Assembly (NCBI GenBank): GCA_949290475.1
Contig: CASESB010000067.1
Location: 1-32,578 of the forward strand
Direction: 5' to 3'
DNA: 32,578 nt
Origin: an uncultured Bacillota bacterium
Lineage (GTDB): Bacteria; Bacillota; Clostridia; Peptostreptococcales; Anaerovoracaceae
Under the pieces are notes generated by a model. The model searched no databases and was not told where the DNA came from. It worked only from the letters and a program-made list of their open reading frames with translations. Shown here one piece after another: positions 23,983 to 32,544 of this stretch. Within the stretch, counting starts at the first letter, position 1, and each line of letters starts with the position of its first letter. The position numbers were made by a program, and so were the translations under genes.

Positions 23983-24225
23983 ATGAGGATAGATAAGTTC
24001 CTTAAGAATTCCCGGATAATAAAGCGGCGCACCGTAGCCAAGGAGGCATGTGACCAGGGGCGTATAACGGTCAACGACCGGGTGGCGAAGCCGGGAACAG
24101 AGGTGGAGGTCGGAGATGAGATTTTCATCAGCTTCGGCAACGGCAGCCTTAAGGTCAGAGTGACCGAGATCAAGGATTCATGCCGTAAGGAAGACGCAGC
24201 CTCCATGTATGAGGTAATAGAGTGA
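23983..24225 (+). CDS. rqcP: S4-domain ribosome quality-control factor RqcP
   Basis: This 80-residue RNA-binding protein of the YabO/Hsp15 group helps RqcH add alanine tails to stalled nascent chains on the 50S subunit. The S4 domain fills it: [34 protein letters not shown] and [13 protein letters not shown] at 23983 follows AGGAGG. HU just upstream is the usual clostridial neighbour. The sporulation genes yabP and yabQ that often follow are not here; a thioesterase takes their place. Confidence 0.92.
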   Translation: MRIDKFLKNSRIIKRRTVAKEACDQGRITVNDRVAKPGTEVEVGDEIFISFGNGSLKVRVTEIKDSCRKEDAASMYEVIE

Positions 24226-24246
24226 CGGACAGTCTGAAGGAGATTT

Positions 24247-24693
24247 ATGCAGATAAGTAAGACCAGAGAAGAGATCGAGAAGCGCTTGAACGCTGTCGGC
24301 GACGAAATAAAAAACAACAGGAAAGAGAATATGAACACGCTGCTGGCGCCTGAACCGGTCGGCTTTGACCGCGAGAAGATGTCGGCGGAGATAAGGTTCG
24401 TTAAGAGTCAGTGGGAGACGAATGAGAGAGGCGAGGTACACGGCGGAGCCATAGCGGCCATGTTCGATACCTCGATGGGCATGACGGTGCTGGCCTACTC
24501 CGATTCGGAGCATATCTCGACGGCCGATCTCAGCGTCAGCTTTATCAGACCGTTTACGGGAGGCAGCTTTATATTTGCTGCCGAGATCGTGCATCTGGGG
24601 CGGACGCTGGTGAGAGCCAGAGCCGTGGCTCGTGATGAGGCGAGCGGCAAGACGCTGGCTTCGGCGAGCGCGAATTTCGTGCATCTGAAGTAG
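24247..24693 (+). CDS. PaaI-type hotdog thioesterase
   Basis: This 148-residue protein has the hotdog fold of PaaI-like acyl-CoA thioesterases. The signature is in ERGEVHGGAIAAMFDTSMG (about 57-75), including the HGG turn and the acidic residue Asp71 that usually serves in catalysis. DLSVSFIRPF is the next conserved strand. ATG at 24247 lies 21 bases after rqcP with AAGGAG upstream. The substrate is unknown; it may clear small or aromatic acyl-CoA. It ends at a bidirectional terminator. Confidence 0.88.
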   Translation: MQISKTREEIEKRLNAVGDEIKNNRKENMNTLLAPEPVGFDREKMSAEIRFVKSQWETNERGEVHGGAIAAMFDTSMGMTVLAYSDSEHISTADLSVSFIRPFTGGSFIFAAEIVHLGRTLVRARAVARDEASGKTLASASANFVHLK

Positions 24694-24744
24694 AGACGGA
24701 TTTACGTTAGATTTATATGGGCTTATAAGAAAAATGCGTTGATA

Positions 24745-24788
24745 AAAACCGCTACAACCATTCAAATCACAATGGTCGTAGCGGTTTT
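24745..24788. terminator. Bidirectional terminator
   Basis: An 18-bp stem with one A-C mismatch (24745-24762 with 24771-24788) and an eight-base loop has A-rich and T-rich outer ends. It therefore works in both directions, for the thioesterase gene (+) and the lipoprotein gene (-). Confidence 0.88.
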
Positions 24789-24793
24789 AAGCT

Positions 24794-26185
24794 TTATTTC
24801 ACAAGGTTCTCTAAAAAGTTGATGATATTGGTGAGGGCCACGCTCATATGCTCCTGATTACACTTGTAGGATACCATGTTGAGGCTTGCCATGTGGGAGG
24901 CGAAGATCTCGCATTCGCTGCTTTCGATGGTGGCGGGAATTATCACCTCTTCGGTGCCGAGAGCATCTGAGAGGAACGGAGCAGGCCCGCTCTTTTCATC
25001 GGACCCCCAGGTCTTTTTGACGTCGGATACCGAATACGATATGTTGCAGAGTCCCGAGGTCGTCAGGAACACCTCCGACATTTCAGACAGTACGCTTTCC
25101 TCGGTGCTCCTGGATACGAGCGTCAGTCTGAAATTGTTGCCGGATGTCGTCACGGAGGATATGTCCGATGCGGAGATCACGCTGCCGTTCTCCTCGTCCT
25201 GCAGATAGATGCCGGACTGAAGGGTGTACATGAGGCTGATGATGTTGTCGCTCGTTTCGCTGCTCATGACGGTTTCCGGCATCGGCGTTTCCGTGAGCGT
25301 ATATACGAAGTTGTCGTTGAGCTTTTCAAATCTGCTCTTCATGTTGTTGTACGAAGTGTTGAACCTCTTCGTAAAGTTGTCCACGTCGTTGCCGTCGACG
25401 ATGACGATGGCTGTGGCAGAGGTAGGAGTGTATCCGTCGGCGGACTCGCTCTCAAAGGAGGCGAGGCTGAAGAGCTGTCCGGAGCTCTTTTCAGTTGCCA
25501 GCAGATTGCCTATCGTTTCGATCGGGTTAGGATAGTGATCGTCAAAATCAAACGGGTCGTGGTAGCCCGATATGGACATGGTGATGGCAAAGGCATGAGA
25601 ATAATCAGGCTCGTCGGTATCCATCGATGAAGTCATGGCGCTCGTGATCTCGTATGAGCCGGAGGTGTTGAGCAGGATGTCACTGCTGAAATCGAGATTG
25701 ATGAAGTTATCGCACTGATAGTATCGCGGATCGACCGATGAGGCGCCCGTGAACTCGCCGTTATCTATTTCGGTGACGATCAGCGTGATCTCTCCGTGCT
25801 TTTCAGGGCCGAGAAGCGCGGTCAGGCCTATGGTCAGCGGCTGCATCGAGTTGTTGAAATCGTCCGTCCTGATGCCGCACTGCAGCACCGTGCTCTCGCT
25901 GTCGCTGCATCCTTCTGTCGCGGGATTCGTCATGACGATATAGTCCTCGCCTGATCTGGCGATATCTATTTCATTCTTGTTGGCCCATGAGGCGAGGTAT
26001 TCGTTTACCAGCGAAAACTGGCCCGATTCATTCGAGAATGTGGAGTTCAGCTCCTCATATGTAGCTTCCTCGGCGGCCTTGAGCTCGCTGTCGCGCGTCA
26101 CTTCCTCGAGAGAGCAGCTGCTGAGAGCCAGAGATGCTGCGAGGATGAGCGGTATTGCGATCGATATGCACCTTTTGATATTCAT
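24794..26185 (-). CDS. PepD-like (M20) lipoprotein lacking catalytic residues
   Basis: This 463-residue lipoprotein has a signal peptide with lipobox LSSC (lipidated Cys24). The rest resembles the PepD/aminoacyl-histidine dipeptidase type of M20 peptidase from end to end. YIVMTNPATEG and TVLQCGIRTDD match the stretch that normally ends GHxDMV. EITLIVTEIDNGEFTGAS matches the DEE-containing strand, FINLDFSS matches NLDSEE, and LVSRSTEESVL, IESSECEIF and LNMVSYK match the C-terminal half. The metal and catalytic residues are gone: His of GHxD, the Glu pair of DEE, and His of HAGLECG are replaced, while Asp165 of NLD remains. It is probably a surface-exposed pseudoenzyme that might bind peptides; this is inference. 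ATG at 26183-26185 follows AAGGAG on the minus strand. It is a single-gene unit. Confidence 0.75.
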   Translation of the reverse strand: MNIKRCISIAIPLILAASLALSSCSLEEVTRDSELKAAEEATYEELNSTFSNESGQFSLVNEYLASWANKNEIDIARSGEDYIVMTNPATEGCSDSESTVLQCGIRTDDFNNSMQPLTIGLTALLGPEKHGEITLIVTEIDNGEFTGASSVDPRYYQCDNFINLDFSSDILLNTSGSYEITSAMTSSMDTDEPDYSHAFAITMSISGYHDPFDFDDHYPNPIETIGNLLATEKSSGQLFSLASFESESADGYTPTSATAIVIVDGNDVDNFTKRFNTSYNNMKSRFEKLNDNFVYTLTETPMPETVMSSETSDNIISLMYTLQSGIYLQDEENGSVISASDISSVTTSGNNFRLTLVSRSTEESVLSEMSEVFLTTSGLCNISYSVSDVKKTWGSDEKSGPAPFLSDALGTEEVIIPATIESSECEIFASHMASLNMVSYKCNQEHMSVALTNIINFLENLVK

Positions 26186-26199
26186 ATGGATTTTTCTCC

Positions 26200-26228
26200 T
26201 TGTCTGTTCAGATCATTTTTTATATAAT
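26200..26228 (+). promoter_or_regulatory. Promoter of the GNAT gene
   Basis: TTGTCT (26200-26205) and a perfect TATAAT (26223-26228) are 17 bases apart. The transcript would have a leader of about 73 bases before the ATG at 26308. Confidence 0.65.
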
Positions 26229-26232
26229 AACA
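26224..26232 (-). promoter_or_regulatory. Extended -10 promoter of the lipoprotein gene
   Basis: On the minus strand the sequence reads TGTTATTAT, an extended -10 element, with no good -35. It overlaps the -10 box of the opposing acetyltransferase promoter almost completely. Confidence 0.45.
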
Positions 26233-26307
26233 CATGAGGAGAATTTATTGTAGAGATTGTATGAATCTTTAGCCGGTCGCCGCAAAAGGATCATAAAAGG
26301 AGAAAAA

Positions 26308-26841
26308 ATGGAAACCCGCAGAATTCTCATAAGAGATACGGAATTTGACGATTATCAGCTTTTTTACAAGTGGGAAAAGGATCCTGCCATTACGGAGTAT
26401 CTGACATACGATGAGGACAGGAGCTATGAGGATGTGGTTACCGAGGCCATATACAACAGATTCCACAAGGACAGGATGGATTTCACACTCGTATATAAGG
26501 AAACGTACGAGCCTGTGGGGCGCATACTGATAACGAGACTCGACAGAGACAACGACAGCCTCGATATCACGAAATTCTATATAGGCGAGCAGAGGCTCTG
26601 GGGGCAGGGGCTGGCCAGAGAGATAATGGACGAGCTGCTGGAGTACTGCTTCACGTTCCTGCACATGGAGCGGGTGACGCTCGATTATTATGTCGGCAAC
26701 AAGCGGGCTCAGGCGATGTACGAAAGCATAGGATACAGGCAGGAGGGCATTGCCAGACATGCCACGAAAAAGAACGGGCAGTATTACGATCTCGTACTCA
26801 TGTCCATACTCAGATCGGAATTTTTCGATGACAAGAAGTAG
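26308..26841 (+). CDS. GNAT-family N-acetyltransferase
   Basis: This 177-residue protein resembles the RimJ/SpeG branch of acetyl-CoA-dependent transferases. It begins with ETRRILIRDTEFDDYQLFYK. The acetyl-CoA loop is RLWGQGLAREIM (RxxGxG type, near 95), and the end has NKRAQAMYESIGYRQEG, the usual motif B region. ATG at 26308 follows AAAAGGAG; a longer in-frame start (TTG at 26257) would add 17 residues without a ribosome site. The acceptor could be a protein N-terminus, a polyamine or an antibiotic; nothing nearby tells. It is transcribed alone and ends at the hairpin 26892-26924. Confidence 0.88.
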   Translation: METRRILIRDTEFDDYQLFYKWEKDPAITEYLTYDEDRSYEDVVTEAIYNRFHKDRMDFTLVYKETYEPVGRILITRLDRDNDSLDITKFYIGEQRLWGQGLAREIMDELLEYCFTFLHMERVTLDYYVGNKRAQAMYESIGYRQEGIARHATKKNGQYYDLVLMSILRSEFFDDKK

Positions 26842-26891
26842 GACGACGGCGGAAGATCCAGGACTACATAAAACTAAATTAGGGAAACCAC

Positions 26892-26924
26892 AGACCTCCG
26901 CATAAAGGCCGGAGGTCTTTTATT
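26892..26924 (+). terminator. Terminator of the GNAT gene
   Basis: AGACCTCCG (26892-26900) pairs with CGGAGGTCT (26910-26918) around a nine-base loop, followed by TTTTATT. Confidence 0.88.
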
Positions 26925-27012
26925 GCAGACGTTTCGGGGAAAGCGAGCCGATCGACAGAAATACATGAAAAAACAGGCGAAAAAAAGAAATTCAAAATAT
27001 ACTTTTTTAGTC

Positions 27013-27040
27013 TTGACTCTCCCCTTATTTTGCGTATAAT
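27013..27040 (+). promoter_or_regulatory. Promoter of nrdD-nrdG
   Basis: TTGACT (27013-27018) and a perfect TATAAT (27035-27040) are 16 bases apart. The NrdR-like box lies just downstream, in the early transcribed region. Confidence 0.75.
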
Positions 27041-27060
27041 TTATTCTTGAAATCATACAA

Positions 27061-27076
27061 CAACAAGATATAGTGT
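27061..27076 (+). promoter_or_regulatory. NrdR-like box upstream of nrdD
   Basis: CAACAAGATATAGTGT matches the 16-bp NrdR box pattern (acaCwAtATaTwGtgt) at 13 positions. NrdR represses ribonucleotide reductase genes when dATP is high. A second box about three helical turns away is usual; upstream only a degenerate candidate overlapping the -10 region is seen, so binding may be weak or the partner site diverged. Confidence 0.6.
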
Positions 27077-27094
27077 TTGGTAGAGGTGGTATAA

Positions 27095-29455
27095 ATGGAG
27101 CAGATCAAACAGATAATAAAGCGTGACGGCAGGACGGTTGACTTCGATATAGACAAGATAGCGGATGCCATATACAAGGCCGCTCAGGTGCTGGGCGGAC
27201 GCGATTACGATATGGCGAGGTATCTTGCCAGGCAGGTAGAGGTGTATCTGCTGGAGATATGTCATAACGAGATCCCTACGGTGGAGCAGATCCAGGACGC
27301 CGTAGAAAAAGTACTTATAGAGAACGGACACGCCAGGACCGCCAAGGAATATATCCTTTACAGAGCGGAGAGAACGCGTATCAGAGAGATGAACACCAGG
27401 CTGATGAAGACGTACGAGGATCTGACGTTCAAGGAGGCCAAGGATAACGATACGAAGCGTGAAAACGCCAATATCGACGGCGATACGGCCATGGGCACCA
27501 TGCTCAAGTACGGGTCCGAGGGCGCGAAGCAGTTTTATGAGATGTTCGTGCTCAAGCCTGAGCATGCCAGAGCTCACAGGGAGGGAGACATACACATACA
27601 CGATATGGACTTTCTGACGCTGACGACTACGTGCTGTCAGATAGATATAGAAAAGCTCTTCCGCGGCGGCTTTTCCACGGGACACGGGTTCCTGAGAGAG
27701 CCGAACGACATACAGAGCTATGCGGCTCTGGCCTGCATAGCCATACAGTCCAACCAGAACGACCAGCACGGCGGGCAGAGCATACCTGACTTTGATTACG
27801 GCATGGCCAACGGGGTCAAGAAGACGTACAGGAAGCTCTACTGGACGAATCTGGGCAAAATGCTCAACCTGCTGTTCGATATAGACGACGGCGTGGAGAA
27901 GACGAAGGATATCGGAGCCAGGATAATGGAGGAGCACGGTATATTCCCGATCCTCGCCGACGATAACGGATATAAGGAGATCGAAAGGCAGTATCTGAAG
28001 GAGATCATCGACGAGAAATTCATCGACAAGCTGCAGAAGAAGTCGACGAAATACGCTAACGAAGAGGTGAGGAGGGCGACGTACCAGGCCATGGAGGCTT
28101 TCGTACACAACCTCAACACCATGCATTCCAGAGCCGGCGCGCAGATTCCGTTCTCGTCGATAAATTACGGTACGGACACGTCTCCTGAGGGCAGAATGGT
28201 GATAGAGAACATCCTGCTGGCGACGGAGGCCGGCCTGGGCAACGGAGAAACGGCGATCTTCCCGATACACATATTCAAGATAAAGGACGGCGTGAATTAC
28301 AATCCGGGCGAACCGAATTACGACATGTTCAAGCTGGCCTGCAGAGTATCGGCCAAGAGGCTTTTCCCTAACTTCTCGTTCATAGACGCGCCGTTCAACC
28401 TTCAGTACTACCACGAAGGCGATCCGAATACGGAAGTGGCGTACATGGGCTGCAGAACGCGAGTGATAGGCAACGTCTACGATCCGTCGAGACAGGTAGT
28501 GGGCGGCAGAGGAAATCTCAGCTTCACATCCGTCAACCTGCCGAGAATAGCGATCAAGGCGCACGGCGATGTGGACTGGTTCTTCGAGGAACTGGAGAGA
28601 AAGGTGGATCTGTGCATAGATCAGCTCATGGAAAGGTACAGGATACAGGCCTCCAAGAAGGTCAAGAACTATCCGTTCCTGATGGGACAGGGCATATGGC
28701 TCGATTCCGACAAGCTCAAGCCGGAGGATTCGGTGGCCGAGGTGCTGAAGCACGGCACGCTGACGGTGGGCTTCATAGGGCTGGCGGAATGCCTGAAGGC
28801 GCTCATAGGCGTTCATCACGGCGAGAGCCAGGAGGCGCAGAGCCTGGGTCTTGAGATCATCGGCTTCATGAGAAAGAAGATGGACGACGAATCGAAGAAG
28901 ACGGGCTTCAACTATACGCTCATAGCCACGCCTGCCGAAGGGCTTTCCGGAAGATTCGTCAGGATCGACAGGGAAAGATACGGCGTTATCGAGGGCGTTA
29001 CGGACAGGGAATACTACACGAATTCGTTCCATGTACCGGTATACTACAATATCAACGCCTTTGAAAAGATAAAGATAGAGGCTCCTTATCACGCGCTGAC
29101 TAATGCCGGACACATAACGTACGTCGAGCTGGACGGCGATCCGTGCAAGAACCTCGATGCCTTCGAGCAGGTGGTGCGCTGCATGAAGGAGAGCGGAGTC
29201 GGATACGGGTCGATAAATCATCCCGTGGATAGAGACCCGGTCTGCGGATATACGGGAATAATAGATAACGAATGCCCTTGCTGTCACAGGACTGAGGATG
29301 ACGGCGATCAGGGCTTTGAAAGGATAAGACGTATCACCGGCTATCTCGTAGGCACGATGGACAAGTGGAACGATGCCAAAACGGCCGAGGAAAGAGACAG
29401 GGTGAAGCACAGCCTTGGCGATGACGGCAGCGGTGCGATGGAGACGCTGTCATGA
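27095..29455 (+). CDS. nrdD: Anaerobic (class III) ribonucleoside-triphosphate reductase
   Basis: This 786-residue glycyl-radical enzyme reduces ribonucleoside triphosphates to deoxy forms without oxygen. An N-terminal ATP-cone (about 1-95, IIKRDGRTVDFDIDKIADAI) gives allosteric control. The catalytic barrel contains GDIHIHDMDF, TTTCCQIDIEKL and NQNDQHGGQS. The zinc site near the end has Cys717, Cys727, Cys729/Cys730 (one to spare). The radical Gly749 lies in RRITGYLVGTMDKW. Length is normal. ATG at 27095 follows GAGGTGGT. The stop overlaps the nrdG ATG by four bases. Confidence 0.97.
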   Translation: MEQIKQIIKRDGRTVDFDIDKIADAIYKAAQVLGGRDYDMARYLARQVEVYLLEICHNEIPTVEQIQDAVEKVLIENGHARTAKEYILYRAERTRIREMNTRLMKTYEDLTFKEAKDNDTKRENANIDGDTAMGTMLKYGSEGAKQFYEMFVLKPEHARAHREGDIHIHDMDFLTLTTTCCQIDIEKLFRGGFSTGHGFLREPNDIQSYAALACIAIQSNQNDQHGGQSIPDFDYGMANGVKKTYRKLYWTNLGKMLNLLFDIDDGVEKTKDIGARIMEEHGIFPILADDNGYKEIERQYLKEIIDEKFIDKLQKKSTKYANEEVRRATYQAMEAFVHNLNTMHSRAGAQIPFSSINYGTDTSPEGRMVIENILLATEAGLGNGETAIFPIHIFKIKDGVNYNPGEPNYDMFKLACRVSAKRLFPNFSFIDAPFNLQYYHEGDPNTEVAYMGCRTRVIGNVYDPSRQVVGGRGNLSFTSVNLPRIAIKAHGDVDWFFEELERKVDLCIDQLMERYRIQASKKVKNYPFLMGQGIWLDSDKLKPEDSVAEVLKHGTLTVGFIGLAECLKALIGVHHGESQEAQSLGLEIIGFMRKKMDDESKKTGFNYTLIATPAEGLSGRFVRIDRERYGVIEGVTDREYYTNSFHVPVYYNINAFEKIKIEAPYHALTNAGHITYVELDGDPCKNLDAFEQVVRCMKESGVGYGSINHPVDRDPVCGYTGIIDNECPCCHRTEDDGDQGFERIRRITGYLVGTMDKWNDAKTAEERDRVKHSLGDDGSGAMETLS

Positions 29456-29997
29456 GCCCGGAATCAGGCGCTGACAGGAACGGCGAGCCTGTGCTCAGGC
29501 TGGCCGGCATAGTCAGAGAGTCGATAGTCGACGGTCCGGGGATACGGTTCACGGTGTTCTGTCAGGGATGCCCGCACGGGTGCCCCGGATGTCACAACCC
29601 GGAAACTCACGATTTTGCCGGAGGCTCGGACTGCTCCGCTGACCGGCTTCTGGAGGAAATAGACAAGGATCCGCTGCTTGCCGGGGTCACGTTTTCCGGA
29701 GGAGAGCCGTTCTGTCAGGCGGAGGCCTTTGAGCTGCTGGGAAGAAAGGTCAAGGAGCGCGGTCTTTCGCTGACGGTGTTCAGCGGCTATACGTACGAGG
29801 AGCTGCAGGAGATGGCCGGGCGCGACGAGCACGTAAGAGGGCTGCTGGAGATAACTGATCTGCTGATAGACGGTCCGTTCCTGCAGGAGCAGCGCGATCT
29901 GACGCTGCAGTTCAGGGGCAGCGCCAACCAACGGCTCATAGATATGAACAGGACGCGCGAAGCGGGATATCCCGTCATGTGGGGACAGGATAGTTGA
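29452..29997 (+). CDS. nrdG: Anaerobic ribonucleotide reductase activase
   Basis: This 181-residue radical SAM enzyme makes the glycyl radical on NrdD. The iron-sulfur motif is Cys40, Cys44, Cys47 (QGCPHGCPGCHNPETH), and the SAM-binding GGE occurs in VTFSGGEPFCQ. The beginning, VRESIVDGPGIRFTVF, is typical. It is translationally coupled to nrdD by an ATGA overlap and so shares its promoter and NrdR control. Confidence 0.96.
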   Translation: MSPESGADRNGEPVLRLAGIVRESIVDGPGIRFTVFCQGCPHGCPGCHNPETHDFAGGSDCSADRLLEEIDKDPLLAGVTFSGGEPFCQAEAFELLGRKVKERGLSLTVFSGYTYEELQEMAGRDEHVRGLLEITDLLIDGPFLQEQRDLTLQFRGSANQRLIDMNRTREAGYPVMWGQDS

Positions 29998-30017
29998 AGT
30001 CGCAGGGCGATATCATG

Positions 30018-30043
30018 AAAAAAGTCCTTGTGCTGGCTTTTTT
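30018..30043 (+). terminator. Probable terminator after nrdG
   Basis: AAAAAAG and CC (30018-30027, one unpaired T) can pair with GG and CTTTTTT (30035-30043) around a seven-base loop. The stem is A-T-rich and the same bases also form the -35 region and spacer of the rpmB promoter. Confidence 0.5.
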
Positions 30044-30056
30044 TCTGTGATATAAT
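30028..30056 (+). promoter_or_regulatory. Promoter of rpmB
   Basis: An extended -10, TGaTATAAT (30048-30056), is perfect. The -35 at 17 bases is TTGTGC (30028-30033), matching only its first three bases. It overlaps the terminator of nrdG and gives a leader of about 110 bases. Confidence 0.65.
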
Positions 30057-30171
30057 GCCATATGTTCGAGCACTTCGCGCGCAGATTTGCCGTGCGTCGG
30101 AGCTTGAAGGAGATGTTTTGAGATGAAAGTCGGATGACTTTTAATACCGGATATATAAGGAGGTGCGGCAG

Positions 30172-30363
30172 ATGTCAAGAAAGTGCGAAATTTGCGGAAA
30201 AGGGCAGGTTTCTGGAAATAACGTATCACATTCCAACAGACATACCAGAAGAAAGTGGAATGCGAACATCCAGAGCGTAAGGATCGACGATAACGGAACA
30301 GTCAGAAAAGCCAAGGTATGTACCAGATGCTTGAGATCAGGTAAAGTTACACGTGCCATATAG
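30172..30363 (+). CDS. rpmB: Ribosomal protein bL28, zinc-binding form
   Basis: This 63-residue protein of the large ribosomal subunit begins MSRKCEICGKGQVSGNNVSH, the family signature. Two Cys pairs, CEIC (5-8) and CTRC near the end, form the zinc site of the C+ type, so no zinc-independent variant is encoded here. ATG at 30172 follows AAGGAGGTG; an in-frame GTG at 30163 lies in that site. It is a single-gene unit with its own promoter and terminator. Confidence 0.97.
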   Translation: MSRKCEICGKGQVSGNNVSHSNRHTRRKWNANIQSVRIDDNGTVRKAKVCTRCLRSGKVTRAI

Positions 30364-30384
30364 CCGCATGAAATTTGAACATGG

Positions 30385-30413
30385 CGCCCACAAGATGTGG
30401 GCGTTATTTTTTT
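30385..30413 (+). terminator. Terminator of rpmB
   Basis: CGCCCAC (30385-30391) and GTGGGCG (30397-30403) form a perfect 7-bp stem with loop AAGAT, then TTA and a run of seven T (30407-30413). Confidence 0.93.
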
Positions 30414-30473
30414 CGACGGATATGATAGAATATATGTGACGACAGACGATCGTGAGTTATGGAGGATATGCGG

Positions 30474-32513
30474 ATGGAGCTGAGAGACGCCGTCACCTGC
30501 CTTCGCGGGATCGGTCCCAGGAAGGCGGAAGCGCTCGCAAAACTCAATATAGCGACTCTGGAGGATCTCGTTTATTTCCTGCCCAGAGATTACGAGGACC
30601 GCAGGAACCGTCTTCCGATAGCGGAGCTCGAAGAGGGCGTGACGGCAGTCGTCACAGCCAGGGTGAAGCTTGTGATCGGAGACAGGTACAGGCGCGGCAG
30701 GAAACAGATGCTGAGACTTCTGGTGGCCGATGACAGCGGAGAGCTGGAGATCGTGTTCTTTAACGCCGGATATATGCTCAAGACGTTCAAAAAGGGCGAG
30801 GAGTATATGTTCTTCGGCAGCGTGTCCGCAAACATGGGACGGCTGCAGATGATCCATCCGGAATTTGAAGCTGCATCAGAGGCGGCAAGAGGCATACTGC
30901 CGGTATATCCGCTGACAAAGGGCGTGACGCAGCGTCAGATGAGGGCCTGGCAGGAGACGGTAAAGCCTCTGCATGCAGAGGCCGAGGACATACTGAGCGA
31001 GGAACGGAGAAACGAGCTGCGGCTCTGCGATCTGCGCTACGCGCTCGATAACGTCCACTTCCCTCTGGAAAGGCAGAAGCTGCTGGAAGCCAGGTACAGA
31101 CTTATCTTTGACGAGCTGCTGATACTGCAGACGGGTCTTAGGTATGCCGGGGCAAGGGACGCGGAGCACGCAGAGGGGATCTCGTTTTCGACTGAGGCCG
31201 ATATTTCGGAATACACGGGCGGGCTGCCGTATGAGCTGACGGAGGCGCAGAAGCGCTGCATCAGCGAGATCGAGGCGGATCTTGAGAGCAAAAGGACGAT
31301 GAACAGGCTCGTGCAGGGAGACGTGGGATCGGGCAAGACGGCGGTCGCCGAGGCGGCGATGTTCAAGGCCGTAAGGAGCGGCTATCAGGCCGTGCTGATG
31401 GCGCCTACGGAGATCCTGGCGAGGCAGCATTTCGAGGGTATAAGCAGAGCCTTTGCCGCTTACGGCATACGAACGGGCTTTCTGTCGGGCTCCATGAGAG
31501 CGGCGGAAAAGCGTCAGACGCTGGAGGGCATAAGGAACGGAATTATCCAGGTGGTGATCGGCACGCATGCGGTGATACAGCCGGAGGTCGAATTCAGCGC
31601 ACTGGGACTGGTGATAACTGACGAGCAGCACAGGTTCGGAGTCAGACAGCGCGTGAAGCTGAAGGAAAAGGGGAAAAACCCCAACGTGCTGGTGATGACG
31701 GCTACGCCGATACCGAGGACGCTTTCGGTGGTACTGTACGGCGATCTCGATGTTTCGGTGATAGATCAGCTTCCTCCAGGACGCCAGAGGACAGCGACCA
31801 GGAGCGTGGGAGCCGATAAACGCGAACAGTGCTACGATTTCGTCGCCGCCCAGCTGGCGGAGGGCAGGCAGGCATATGTCGTGACGCCGCTGATCGAGGA
31901 TTCGGAGGCGATGGAGGCCAGATCCGCCACCGAGGTCGCCGGTGAGCTGACGAAGAGGTTTGACGGATACAGGGTCGCCCTGTTGCACGGTGCGATGAAG
32001 CAGGAGGACAAGGACAGGATCATGGATGAATTTTATCGCGGCGAGATCAGGGTGCTGGTCGCCACAGTCGTGATCGAAGTCGGCATCAATGTTCCCAATG
32101 TGACGGTGATCGTCGTGGAGAATGCTGAACGCTTCGGACTGGCGCAGCTTCATCAGCTGCGCGGAAGAGTCGGCAGAGGAAAGCACAAGTCGTACTGTCT
32201 GCTCATCACATACGGCGGTTCGGAGCTGGCGCAGAGGCGCGGCGAGATAATGGAGGCCTCAAACGACGGTTTTTATATAGCCGAGGAGGATCTCAGGCTC
32301 AGAGGTCCGGGAGAGATATTCGGCACCAGGCAGCACGGTCTGCCCGACATGAAGATCGCGGATCTTTCGCGGCACATGGATATACTGAAAAAAGCGGGAG
32401 AAGAAGCGGCAAAGATACTGGCGGCTGATCCCGGCCTGAGCGATGTGAAAAACCGCGCGCTCAGGAGCAGGGTGACGAGGTTGTTCGGAGATGATATGGC
32501 GCTCGATCTTTAA
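30474..32513 (+). CDS. recG: ATP-dependent DNA helicase RecG
   Basis: This 679-residue helicase reverses stalled replication forks and branch-migrates Holliday junctions. The N-terminal wedge/OB domain covers about 1-230 ([31 protein letters not shown]). Helicase motifs follow: Walker A GDVGSGKT at 282-289, DEQH at 383-386, [10 protein letters not shown], and QLRGRVGRG with the RecG-specific ending. ATG at 30474 was chosen because GGAGG (30461-30465) lies eight bases upstream; the in-frame ATG at 30459 lacks a ribosome site. A possible extended -10 (TGATAGAAT, 30423-30431) lies upstream. rsmD follows, a standard order in Bacillota. Confidence 0.96.
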   Translation: MELRDAVTCLRGIGPRKAEALAKLNIATLEDLVYFLPRDYEDRRNRLPIAELEEGVTAVVTARVKLVIGDRYRRGRKQMLRLLVADDSGELEIVFFNAGYMLKTFKKGEEYMFFGSVSANMGRLQMIHPEFEAASEAARGILPVYPLTKGVTQRQMRAWQETVKPLHAEAEDILSEERRNELRLCDLRYALDNVHFPLERQKLLEARYRLIFDELLILQTGLRYAGARDAEHAEGISFSTEADISEYTGGLPYELTEAQKRCISEIEADLESKRTMNRLVQGDVGSGKTAVAEAAMFKAVRSGYQAVLMAPTEILARQHFEGISRAFAAYGIRTGFLSGSMRAAEKRQTLEGIRNGIIQVVIGTHAVIQPEVEFSALGLVITDEQHRFGVRQRVKLKEKGKNPNVLVMTATPIPRTLSVVLYGDLDVSVIDQLPPGRQRTATRSVGADKREQCYDFVAAQLAEGRQAYVVTPLIEDSEAMEARSATEVAGELTKRFDGYRVALLHGAMKQEDKDRIMDEFYRGEIRVLVATVVIEVGINVPNVTVIVVENAERFGLAQLHQLRGRVGRGKHKSYCLLITYGGSELAQRRGEIMEASNDGFYIAEEDLRLRGPGEIFGTRQHGLPDMKIADLSRHMDILKKAGEEAAKILAADPGLSDVKNRALRSRVTRLFGDDMALDL

Positions 32514-32544
32514 CGGCGCCGGAATGTAGTAAAGGAGTGGTGAA

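Noticed and set aside
26992..27007. Second NrdR box upstream of the nrdD promoter
   Set aside because: It matches only 11 of 16 positions and lies 69 bases from the main box, not about 31, within an A/T-rich stretch.
27053..29410. Long open frame (785 codons) on the minus strand opposite nrdD
   Set aside because: It is antisense to a textbook nrdD, has no recognisable domain and no ribosome site. It arises from the codon bias of the real gene. The same holds for the long minus-strand frames opposite ygiQ (4649-5983), argF (9090-10100), lon (16042-17529), cls (19222-20502) and recG (30876-32186).
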